Positions 56,923 through 64,000 of a stretch of DNA of 64,000 nucleotides are shown piece by piece. The stretch comes from Thermincola carboxydiphila (lineage in GTDB: Bacteria; Bacillota; Thermincolia; Thermincolales; UBA2595): contig JAENZJ010000001.1 of the NCBI GenBank assembly GCA_016841325.1, forward strand, positions 1 through 64,000, read 5' to 3'. The first letter of the stretch is position 1; every line of letters starts with the position of its first letter. The notes under the pieces are model-generated. The model was not told the DNA's origin, ran no database searches, and worked only from the letters and a program-made list of their open reading frames with translations. The translations under genes were made by a program, and so were the position numbers.

Positions 56923-58191
56923 GGTGTCCGGCAGGTGGGCAAGACCTGGCTGCTGAAAGAATTTGCCAGGCGTTATTATGAAAACATAGCCTATTTTAAC
57001 TTTGACGAGCATCCGGAATACAAGCAATTTTTTGAAAACACCAAGGATGTGGAACGCATTCTGCAAAACCTGATGATGGCCAGCGGACAAACCGTCAAGC
57101 CCAATAAGCCGGAGTTTACCCTCATAGTCTTCGATGAGATCCAGGAGTGTCCCAATGCTTTAAATACGCTTAAATATTTCTGCGAAAATACGCCTCACTA
57201 TCATGTGGCGTGCGCGGGCTCCCTCTTAGGCATTGCATTGTCCAAACCGGCCTCTTTTCCTGTCGGCAAGGTGGACTTTTTGGAAATCGGGCCGATGACC
57301 TTTACTGAATTCTTAATGGCCAATGGCGATGGCAATTTTGCCTCTTACCTTGACAGCTTAGACAGGATTGAACCAATTCCTGATGCTTTTTTTAATCCGC
57401 TTTATGAAAAGCTGAAGATGTATTTTGTGACCGGTGGGATGCCGGAATCCGTCCGCTCCTGGACAGAAGAACGTGATGTAGAACTGGTGCAGCAGGTGCT
57501 GTCCAATATTCTGGGAGCCTACGAACGGGATTTTGCCAAATATCCGGATCCCAAAGACTTTCCTAGGATATCGTTAATCTGGAAGTCGATACCTTCGCAA
57601 CTGGCCAGGGAAAATAAAAAATTCATTTATAAAGTTGTCAAGGAAGGGGCTCGGGCCAGAGAATATGAGGATGCGCTGCAGTGGCTTTGCGATGCCAACC
57701 TGACTTATAAGATATACCGCAGCAGTGCGCCGGGGTTGCCGATTTCCGCCGATGACGATTTGTCCGCCTTCAAGCTGTATCTGGTGGACGTGGGGCTTTT
57801 GCGCCGTTTGTCGCTTTTGGCGCCTTCCGCTTTCGGTGAAGGCAACCGGTTGTTTGTTGAATTTAAAGGAGCCCTCAGTGAGAACTATGTGCTTCAGACG
57901 CTGCGCAACCAGTTTGAGGCCGTACCCCGGTATTGGACAATGGACAATCCCCGGTATGAAGTGGATTTTCTGATCCAGAGAGAAAACGACATATTCCCTG
58001 TTGAGGTTAAATCGGAAAGCAATGTGGAAAGCAGGAGCCTGAAAAAGTTTAAAGAAAAATACGGTGACAAGGTAAAACTCCGCGTCCGTTTTTCACTTAG
58101 CAATCTGCGGCTGGACGACGACCTGCTGAATATCCCGCTGTTCATGGCTGATTATGCAGACAAGCTGATCGGGATGGCATTGAAGAAGTAA
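56923..58191 (+). pseudogene. 3' fragment of AAA+ ATPase (DUF4143 family), separated from its start by IS21 element
   Basis: This 422-codon remainder starts at the Walker A motif (GVRQVGKTWLLKEFA) and includes Walker B LIVFDEIQECPNAL, the AGSLLGIAL sensor region and the C-terminal DUF4143 nuclease-like part (YEVDFLIQRENDIFPVEVKSE, a PD-(D/E)xK-like pattern). Reconstituted, the protein would be about 446 residues, usual for the family. The frame continues upstream through the IS end to a GTG at 56809, so a 460-residue hybrid with a foreign N-terminus could be made. Such ATPases are often mobile-element or defence associated, but roles are unproven. Confidence 0.88.
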
Positions 58192-58342
58192 AGGTGTATT
58201 CACAGGAAGAGGGTGTTTTTTTTCAAACAGTCATTTCCGAGGGGCTGGGGCGAAAAAAGTAAAAAATTGGTCTAGAATTGTAATTTTTAAATATTAATAG
58301 ATGTAAAGGTCAGTAGCGCCAGCCCATACGCGGAGGGGTTTG

Positions 58343-59326
58343 ATGAAAAAACTGTTTATCTTGTTTATTGCTGCAGTGGTAATACTGATAATGGGTGTGC
58401 CTGTCTGGGTTGTCGTCAGGTCTGCGGGTGACTGGGAAACGACCGGGGAAGACAGCAGTCAGGCAGAGGTCAGGGTTTTCAATGTGAAAACAGGACAAAT
58501 GATGAAACTTCCGGTGGAAGAGTATCTCATTGGAGTGGTGGCCGCAGAGATGCCGGCCGATTTTGAGCCGGAAGCCCTGAAGGCACAGGCCATAGCTGCC
58601 AGGACTTACACTGCCAGGAGAATGTTCAGGTTTGGCGGTAAGCCCGGTGACAGGCACACTGATGCTGAAATATGTACTGACCCGACACACTGCCAGGCAT
58701 GGGAAAGCAGTGATGAACTGAAAAGCAAGTGGGGGAAGCTAAAGTATTTTGTTTACATAAACAAGATAAAAGAAGCGGTCAAAGACACCGAAGGAATAGT
58801 AATCACCTATAATGATGAGCTGATAGACCCGGTATACCATGGCTCCTGTGGCGGAAAGGGTACCGAGAATTCGGAAGATGTCTGGACTAATGTAGTCCCA
58901 TACCTGAGAGGTGTTGACTGTGACACGGAATACAAACAGTCTGAGTTTGTCTATCATAAGGAAATTTCAGTAAAAAATCTGGCTGCGGCCCTGGGAGACC
59001 TGTTATCTGTTGCGGTATCAGTTCCTGCTAAGCAAAGCCTGCCGGTAGAAAGCGTCAGTGTCAGTTCCAGGGGCAGGCTGCAGGAAGTGAGGGTACTGGG
59101 CCAAAGGATCAGCGGCGCCGAGCTCAGAACAATCCTGGGTTTGTCTTCCACACTGATGGAATGGGATGTCAGGGGTGACAGTATCATGTTCACGTCTGCC
59201 GGGAAAGGGCATGCGGTCGGTATGTGTCAATACGGGGCCAATGGGATGGCCCTGCAGGGCAGCAGCCATGAAGAAATTATTGCTCACTACTATACAGGTG
59301 TAAAACTTAAAAAAATTGATTACTGA
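58343..59326 (+). CDS. spoIID: Stage II sporulation protein D
   Basis: A 327-residue lytic transglycosylase with a membrane anchor (LFILFIAAVVILIMGVPVWVVV) and the SpoIID core: the catalytic Glu in GVVAAEMPADFEPEALKAQAIAARTYT, the CxH/zinc region THCQAWES and the C-terminal GHAVGMCQYGANGMALQG. It degrades peptidoglycan with SpoIIP and SpoIIM during engulfment. ATG 58343 is six bases after GGAGG. Its normal neighbour murA is displaced upstream by the inserted DNA. Confidence 0.96.
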   Translation: MKKLFILFIAAVVILIMGVPVWVVVRSAGDWETTGEDSSQAEVRVFNVKTGQMMKLPVEEYLIGVVAAEMPADFEPEALKAQAIAARTYTARRMFRFGGKPGDRHTDAEICTDPTHCQAWESSDELKSKWGKLKYFVYINKIKEAVKDTEGIVITYNDELIDPVYHGSCGGKGTENSEDVWTNVVPYLRGVDCDTEYKQSEFVYHKEISVKNLAAALGDLLSVAVSVPAKQSLPVESVSVSSRGRLQEVRVLGQRISGAELRTILGLSSTLMEWDVRGDSIMFTSAGKGHAVGMCQYGANGMALQGSSHEEIIAHYYTGVKLKKIDY

Positions 59327-59350
59327 CAGGTCCTCCGGACCTGTTTTTTC
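59326..59350 (+). terminator. Intrinsic terminator after spoIID
   Basis: ACAGGTCC (59326-59333) pairs with GGACCTGT (59337-59344), followed by TTTTTC. Confidence 0.85.
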
Positions 59351-59379
59351 GCATTTATTCATCTCACCCGCATATATAT
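59351..59379 (+). promoter_or_regulatory. Candidate sigma-E promoter of spoIIID
   Basis: GCATTTA (59351-59357), a 13-base spacer, CATATATA (59371 on), compared with the Bacillus sigma-E consensus GCATATT and CATACAAT. Placement before spoIIID, a sigma-E-dependent gene, supports it. Confidence 0.45.
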
Positions 59380-59408
59380 TTATTAGTAACCATGGGGGAG
59401 GTAAATAC

Positions 59409-59663
59409 ATGCAAGAATATATCAGGAAGCGCGTATTAGATATCAGTTCCTATATAATTGAATCCAAGGCGACTGTCAGGCAGGCAGCAGCGGTATTCGG
59501 GGTCAGTAAAAGCACTGTACACAAGGACATGACGGAGCGTTTGCCCGGTATAAATAAAAAACTGGCCCAAAAGATCAAGGAAATCCTGGAGTTCAATAAA
59601 GCGGAACGCCACCTCCGGGGAGGCGAAGCTACCCGAAAAAAATATCAGGATATGATGGATTAA
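59409..59663 (+). CDS. spoIIID: Sporulation transcription factor SpoIIID
   Basis: An 84-residue HTH protein matching SpoIIID over its full length (MQEYIRKRVLDISSYIIES, then TVRQAAAVFGVSKSTVHKD as the recognition helix region, and the basic ATRKKYQ tail). It regulates mother-cell genes after sigma-E. ATG 59409 is set by GGGGGAGGTAA. spoIID-spoIIID-mbl is the conserved order. Confidence 0.97.
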   Translation: MQEYIRKRVLDISSYIIESKATVRQAAAVFGVSKSTVHKDMTERLPGINKKLAQKIKEILEFNKAERHLRGGEATRKKYQDMMD

Positions 59664-59785
59664 TACAAAAAAAAGAGGAATTTCCCCTAAGGTGTAGAAT
59701 AACTTAATTTAGCAAATTCTGGGCACTTTGGGTGCCATCTTCCTATACATTATTACCGATATCTACACTGAAAGGGGAAAACTTA

Positions 59786-60811
59786 ATGTTCTGGTTTGGC
59801 AATGACATCGGGGTTGACCTGGGCACAGCCACTGTGCTTGTTTATGTCAAGGGTAAGGGTATTGTCTTAAAAGAGCCGTCTGTGGTGGCAATGGATAAGG
59901 ATACGGGACAGATTATCGCTCTGGGAGAAGAAGCCAGGAGGATGCTGGGGCGTACCCCCGGCAACATTGTGGCCACCCGCCCCCTTCGTGAAGGTGTGAT
60001 CGCAGACTATGACGTAACTGAGAAAATGCTGCGCTATTTTATAACCAAGGCCTGTGGACGGAGCTTTTTTTTCCGGCCCAGGATTATGGTTTGTATTCCC
60101 TCAGGTGTGACCGGTGTCGAGGAACGTGCTGTCAGGCAGGCGGCTTTGCAGGCCGGGGCCAGACAGGCCCACCTGATTGAGGAACCCCTGGCTGCTGCCC
60201 TTGGTGCGGGGCTGGAGATTTCTGAACCAAGCGGCTGTATGGTAGTCGATATTGGCGGTGGGACTACCGATGTCGCCGTGCTTTCCCTGGGAGGCATTGT
60301 TACCAGCGCTTCCCTGAGGGTTGGGGGGGACAAGTTCGATGAATCCATTGTCAGGTACATCCGCAGGGAGTTTAACCTGATGATCGGGGAGAGGACGGCA
60401 GAAGAGCTGAAAATGAGTATTGGGACAGCTTATCCCCAGGGTAAGACCGAGAACAATGAAATGGATATCAGGGGACGCGACCTGGTTACCGGTCTTCCCA
60501 AGACCGTGAATGTTACCAGTCAGCAGACCTTTGAAGCCATGCAGGAAACGGTAGAGGCTGTTGTCAGTGCGGTTAAGGAAGTACTGGAGAAAACTCCTCC
60601 TGAGCTTTCGGCAGATATAATAAATAAAGGGATTGTGATGACCGGCGGCGGCTCATTATTGAATGGTCTGGACACCCTGATCAGTAAAGAGACCTCCCTT
60701 CCGGTTTATGTAGCTGATGATCCCCTTTCATGTGTAGCTTTGGGCACCGGAAAGGCGCTTTCCATGATAGGTGTACTGCCGGAAAACAAACTGGCTAAAA
60801 AAGTAATGTAA
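59786..60811 (+). CDS. mbl: MreB-like cell-shape actin (Mbl)
   Basis: A 341-residue actin fold with phosphate loop 1 [17 protein letters not shown], phosphate 2 [18 protein letters not shown], and the adenosine motif [15 protein letters not shown]. It organises lateral wall synthesis or, in this position, often a sporulation or mother-cell wall role. ATG 59786 is set by AAAGGGGAAAA. Followed by flagellar rod genes as in Bacillus (mbl-flhO-flhP). Confidence 0.95.
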   Translation: MFWFGNDIGVDLGTATVLVYVKGKGIVLKEPSVVAMDKDTGQIIALGEEARRMLGRTPGNIVATRPLREGVIADYDVTEKMLRYFITKACGRSFFFRPRIMVCIPSGVTGVEERAVRQAALQAGARQAHLIEEPLAAALGAGLEISEPSGCMVVDIGGGTTDVAVLSLGGIVTSASLRVGGDKFDESIVRYIRREFNLMIGERTAEELKMSIGTAYPQGKTENNEMDIRGRDLVTGLPKTVNVTSQQTFEAMQETVEAVVSAVKEVLEKTPPELSADIINKGIVMTGGGSLLNGLDTLISKETSLPVYVADDPLSCVALGTGKALSMIGVLPENKLAKKVM

Positions 60812-60829
60812 AAGGAGGTGAAAGGTGTT

Positions 60830-61585
60830 ATGATCAGAGGGCTGTATACTTCAGCTTCCGGGATGCTGACTGAACTGACCAGAAATGATGTCACCGCAAA
60901 CAACCTGGCAAATGTTAATACAACAGGATACAAAAAGGATACGGCAGTTAACAGCGCCTTTGCCCAGATGCTGGTAATGAGGGTCAATGACCAGAAACAG
61001 ACTGATATCTCTCCGCGCCCGGTAATAGGGGCACTGGGGACAGGAGCAATTGTTGACGAAATTGTTACCATACATGAACAGGGCCAGCTCCGGGAAAGCT
61101 CTAATCCCCTTGACATGGCCATAGCGGGTGAAGGGTACTTCGTGGTTCAGAACGATAATGGGACTTATTACACCAGGAACGGGAGTTTTACTGTTGACAG
61201 TGACGGCTACCTGATAACTTCACAGGGGGATATGGTAATGGGACAAGCAGGGCCCATCAGGCTGGGAAATGCCGGTGATGTGGCTGTGGACGGCTCTGGG
61301 AACATTTCCGTTAATGGTGAGAATATCGGGGCGCTGCGCCTGGTGACAATTGCGGACCCACAGGAGCTGACAAAGGTCGGGGATTCGCTGTTTACCGGTG
61401 GACAGGCTGTTGACGGTATTGCCGGGCAGGTAAAGCAAAAGTTTATCGAATCATCAAATGTAAATGTGATTACAGAGATGGTCAACATGATTGCAACTAT
61501 GCGCGCCTATGAAGCCAACCAGAAAATTATTTCCGGGCATGATCATACCCTGGGACAGGCAATGGAAGTAGGCAGGATAAGGTAA
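60830..61585 (+). CDS. flhO: Flagellar basal-body rod protein, FlhO/FlgG-like
   Basis: A 251-residue rod/hook-family protein with the N-terminal GLYTSASGMLTELTRNDVTANNLANVNTTGYKK motif in two halves and the C-terminal NVNVITEMVNMIATMRAYEANQK. It builds the distal rod. ATG 60830 follows AAAGGAGGTGA. In Bacillus flhO and flhP lie in this same place. Confidence 0.94.
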   Translation: MIRGLYTSASGMLTELTRNDVTANNLANVNTTGYKKDTAVNSAFAQMLVMRVNDQKQTDISPRPVIGALGTGAIVDEIVTIHEQGQLRESSNPLDMAIAGEGYFVVQNDNGTYYTRNGSFTVDSDGYLITSQGDMVMGQAGPIRLGNAGDVAVDGSGNISVNGENIGALRLVTIADPQELTKVGDSLFTGGQAVDGIAGQVKQKFIESSNVNVITEMVNMIATMRAYEANQKIISGHDHTLGQAMEVGRIR

Positions 61586-61732
61586 GAACGGGCCGGACCG
61601 CATAGCGGAGGCCTCTCCACCGCCGAATGACTGAGGTGGTGGTACTGTTAGTCAGTCAACCCCGACAGACTGATTAAGCCTGAAAAGTCAGGCAGGTGAG
61701 TCTGAAAGAGGTTTGCCAAAGGAGGGAGCGCT

Positions 61733-62908
61733 TTGTTACAGGCATTGTGGTCAGCAAGCTCAGGTATGCTTGCTCAGCAGACATCAATGGACAATGTTGC
61801 CAACAACATTGCCAATGTGAATACAACCGGTTACAAGAAAAACCGTACCGAATTCCAGGACCTCCTGTATTCACAGGTCAGGGAACCGGGAACAGAACTG
61901 CGCAACGGTCAGGTTATCGAAAACGGACTGCAGATTGGCAGTGGAGTCAGGTCTGCGGCGACCCTGGTGATGTTTGACCAGGGTGTCCTGCAGCAGACAG
62001 ACAACCCGACTGATTTTGCCATTTCCGGAAACGGCTTTTTTGAAATAATCATGCCGGATGGATCCAGGGCTTATACCCGGGATGGCTCCTTTAAGATCGA
62101 TGCCGATGGATATCTGGTTACCTCAGAGGGGTATATAGTCAATATGGAAGCTGAGGATGGCGGGCTGATGACCTTTACTGAGGGAGCAGGTAAAATAAAT
62201 ATTGGTTCCAATGGAGCTATTTATCAGGACCGGGAACTTTTTCAACTGGAGGCTTATACCTTTACCGACTCCGGAGAACTGGAAAAACTGGAATCAGGTC
62301 TGCTCCGGCCCACTGATGATTCAGGTGAGGCAGTGCTGCTGTCGGAAATGGAATTAGAAGACGAGGAAGAACTGACTGATGAGGATGGGAACCCTCTTCC
62401 TTCTGCAGAGAAAAAAGTTTATCAGACATACTACCAGGTGATGCTTCCTGACGGGGAATCGGCTTATACTGCGCAAAATGCTTTCAGGATAGATGAAGAG
62501 GGCAGGCTGGTTACAGTGGACGGGGGGTACCCCCTGGAGCCTGAGGTTTATGTTGACCTGGAAGCAGGAGAGTTTTCGCTGCAGGCAGGGGACGTTGTTG
62601 CTGCTGATAGTGAAGGGATGGTTATGATCCCCAATGAGGTGGGCAGGCTGAGTATAGTACAATTTGCCAACCCGGCAGGGCTCGAAAAAACCGGTTCCAA
62701 TCTTTACATCCAGACTGATAATTCAAGCGCCGCCCAACAGGCAGCTGACTTTAAACTAGCCCAGGGCTCACTGGAGATGTCCAATGTTCAGGTTGCCGAA
62801 GAAATGATTAATATGATGATGGCCCAGAGGGCATATGAGATGAGTTCCCGTTCCATAAAGACAGCTGATGAAATGCTGGGCATGGCCAACACACTGTTCA
62901 GGAGATAA
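61733..62908 (+). CDS. flhP: Flagellar basal-body rod protein, FlhP/FlgG-like, internally duplicated
   Basis: A 391-residue protein with the usual N-terminal (ALWSASSGMLAQQTSMDNVANNIANVNTTGYKK) and C-terminal (SNVQVAEEMINMMMAQRAYEM) rod segments. It is about 130 residues longer than FlgG/FlhP proteins. The extra length is a duplicated D1 module: MPDGSRAYTRDGSFKIDADG (about residue 103) recurs as LPDGESAYTAQNAFRIDEEG (about residue 243), each followed by a similar LVT--GY ... LEK--S run. An acidic linker (MELEDEEELTDEDGN) joins the copies. TTG start after AAAGGAGGG. Confidence 0.93.
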   Translation: MLQALWSASSGMLAQQTSMDNVANNIANVNTTGYKKNRTEFQDLLYSQVREPGTELRNGQVIENGLQIGSGVRSAATLVMFDQGVLQQTDNPTDFAISGNGFFEIIMPDGSRAYTRDGSFKIDADGYLVTSEGYIVNMEAEDGGLMTFTEGAGKINIGSNGAIYQDRELFQLEAYTFTDSGELEKLESGLLRPTDDSGEAVLLSEMELEDEEELTDEDGNPLPSAEKKVYQTYYQVMLPDGESAYTAQNAFRIDEEGRLVTVDGGYPLEPEVYVDLEAGEFSLQAGDVVAADSEGMVMIPNEVGRLSIVQFANPAGLEKTGSNLYIQTDNSSAAQQAADFKLAQGSLEMSNVQVAEEMINMMMAQRAYEMSSRSIKTADEMLGMANTLFRR

Positions 62909-62972
62909 ACGCCCGAGAAGTTCGGGAGTGCCGGTTCAGGGATAACCGGGTAACTGAAAGCAGGTGGTTTTG

Positions 62973-63308
62973 ATGAAAATTAACGGCCTGGAAGCAGTAT
63001 TGCCGCAAACACCGCCGGTCGAGGGCGCCAGGCCCGTGGAAGAAGGATTTAAGGAAATTTTTGACAAGGCCTTGGCATCCAATGAAGACAAAGAGCTGAA
63101 GGAAGCTGCCAGGCAGCTTGAAGCCATGTTTATTTACCAGATGTTTTCTCAGATGAGGAAGACAGTCGATAAAGGCGGCTTGTTGGAGCAGTCCATGGGA
63201 GAAGAAATTTTTACCGGAATGCTTGATTATGAGATAAGTTCCAAGGCTGCCGAGACCGGGAAACTTGGCCTTGCTGAGATAATATATCAACAGTTTGCAA
63301 GGAAGTAG
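62973..63308 (+). CDS. Rod-binding protein, FlgJ N-terminal domain
   Basis: A 111-residue protein matching the FlgJ_N/rod-binding domain (ELKEAARQLEAMFIYQMFSQMRKTV, then MGEEIFTGMLDYEISSKAAE). It lacks the peptidoglycan hydrolase half found in proteobacterial FlgJ, as is common in Firmicutes. ATG 62973 follows AAGCAGGTGG. Third gene of the rod cluster. Confidence 0.9.
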   Translation: MKINGLEAVLPQTPPVEGARPVEEGFKEIFDKALASNEDKELKEAARQLEAMFIYQMFSQMRKTVDKGGLLEQSMGEEIFTGMLDYEISSKAAETGKLGLAEIIYQQFARK

Positions 63309-63342
63309 AAATAAAAGCAGGATAATGTAGATCTGTATGGCA

Positions 63343-63378
63343 GCCCTTGCCCGGATAAATTCCGGGCGGGGGTTTTTA
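63343..63378 (+). terminator. Intrinsic terminator after the flagellar genes
   Basis: GCCCGGA (63349-63355) pairs with TCCGGGC (63361-63367), followed by GGGGGTTTTTAT. Confidence 0.75.
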
Positions 63379-63491
63379 TATTGTATGAGCGGTAAATATA
63401 AAAAAATGACCAAGGCAAGGCAGTTGACACCAGAGTCATATGGCATTACAATGTAATTACACAATATTGATTTGTGTCAGGGGGGCATATT

Positions 63492-63740
63492 ATGCAAAGC
63501 CATATTATCAGAATAGGTAATTCCAAGGGTGTACGCATTCCTCTATACATTCTCAGGCAATGTAAAATCAAAGACCAGATAAGTATTGAGGTAGTGGATG
63601 ATAAAATTGTTATATCTGCTACTGACAGACCACGCCAGGGATGGGATGAACAGTTCCGGCTGATGCATGCAAATGGTGACGATAAATTGCTGATTGATGA
63701 CACTGTCAAAGCCGGAGAGGAAGATGACTGGACATGGTAG
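63492..63740 (+). CDS. mazE: MazE-type antitoxin (AbrB fold)
   Basis: An 82-residue swapped-hairpin protein. The DNA-binding part is IIRIGNSKGVRIPLYILRQC and the acidic C-terminus (VKAGEEDDWTW) is the usual toxin-clamping tail. ATG 63492 follows GGGGGG. It overlaps the MazF-like toxin gene. The antitoxin represses its own promoter and neutralises MazF in the known systems. Confidence 0.88.
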   Translation: MQSHIIRIGNSKGVRIPLYILRQCKIKDQISIEVVDDKIVISATDRPRQGWDEQFRLMHANGDDKLLIDDTVKAGEEDDWTW

Positions 63741-64000
63741 TGCATCAATATGATATATTTTGGGTCAACCTGGACCCGACAATGGGGTCGGAAATAAAGA
63801 AAACCAGACCGTGCCTGGTCATCTCGCCTGACGAGATGAACTGCCACCTGAACACTATATTGGTGGCTCCGATGACAACCAAGACGAAGAATTATCCGAC
63901 CAGGATACAGATGAACTTTGGCGGAAAAATGGGCTGGATAGTTCTTGACCAAATAAGGTGCATTGATAAGATACGCTTGGTAAACAAAGCTGAGGAATTG
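63734..64000 (+). CDS. mazF: MazF-type endoribonuclease toxin (3' end cut by window)
   Basis: An open frame from ATG 63734 to the window edge encodes 89 residues opening VHQYDIFWVNLDPTMGSEIK, with the KTRPCLVISPDEMN core and the conserved GWIVLDQIRCIDK. MazF cuts mRNA at short single-stranded sites. It overlaps mazE by seven bases, the normal arrangement. The last 20 or so residues lie outside. Confidence 0.9.
   Translation, partial: MVVHQYDIFWVNLDPTMGSEIKKTRPCLVISPDEMNCHLNTILVAPMTTKTKNYPTRIQMNFGGKMGWIVLDQIRCIDKIRLVNKAEEL

Noticed and set aside
61586-61732. c-di-GMP riboswitch before flhP
   Set aside because: The gap has short stems and a flagellar context, but the conserved GEMM motif bases are absent.

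Overview
The window reads as the chromosome of an endospore-forming, flagellated, anaerobic Gram-positive bacterium of the Clostridia, most like the Peptococcaceae / Desulfotomaculum group. The evidence is spo0F, spoIID and spoIIID, flhO/flhP-type rod genes, ferredoxin-linked indolepyruvate oxidoreductase, a T-box leader, strong AAGGAGG-type ribosome binding sites with frequent TTG and GTG starts, and gene order. From 14 kb onward the order (ywiB-argS-rpoE-pyrG-spo0F-fba-tal-glpX-rho-rpmE-prfA-prmC-ywlC-mntP-ywlE-rpiB-glyA-mnaA-atp operon-ywmB-murA-spoIID-spoIIID-mbl-flhO-flhP) follows the well-known Bacillus subtilis block, with additional genes slotted in. The genus assignment is inference.

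Layout. 1-2.7 kb: tail of a sensor histidine kinase, a CopZ-like metallochaperone and a UbiB/AarF kinase. 2.8-4.9 kb: a sigma-A promoter and T-box riboswitch (specifier read here as GCC, alanine) controlling an Lrp/AsnC regulator and a PLP aminotransferase. 5-10.4 kb: an LctP-like permease, a phenylacetate-CoA ligase and indolepyruvate:ferredoxin oxidoreductase IorAB, a plausible route for fermenting aromatic amino acids to aryl acids. 10.4-13.7 kb: a large hairpin element and a minus-strand membrane-protein set (OFA-type transporter plus two unrecognised membrane proteins). 14-32.5 kb: translation, nucleotide, central-carbon and sporulation-phosphorelay genes. 32.5-35.2 kb: a tandem pair of ArsB/NhaD-type transporters. 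35.3-40.5 kb: tRNA modification, Mn efflux, phosphatase, rpiB, glyA and mnaA. 40.7-48.1 kb: the complete F1Fo ATP synthase operon, whose c subunit carries a Na+-type ligand set.

Two accessory insertions break the conserved order. Between atpC and ywmB lie an array of long hairpin repeats and an AT-rich two-gene cassette (HD phosphohydrolase plus YwgA/SocA-like protein). Between murA and spoIID lie a coiled-coil protein built on tandem DNA repeats and an AAA+ ATPase gene split just before its Walker A motif by a complete IS21-family element with an 8-bp target duplication. The block then resumes with spoIID, spoIIID, mbl and three flagellar rod genes, and the window ends in a mazEF-type toxin-antitoxin pair cut by the window edge.

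The points most worth following are the AB-alternating hairpin repeat array, the HD/YwgA-like cassette beside it, the alanine-type T-box on a regulator-transaminase operon, the Na+-type c subunit, the internally duplicated FlhP, and the IS21 insertion that leaves an in-frame hybrid ORF.
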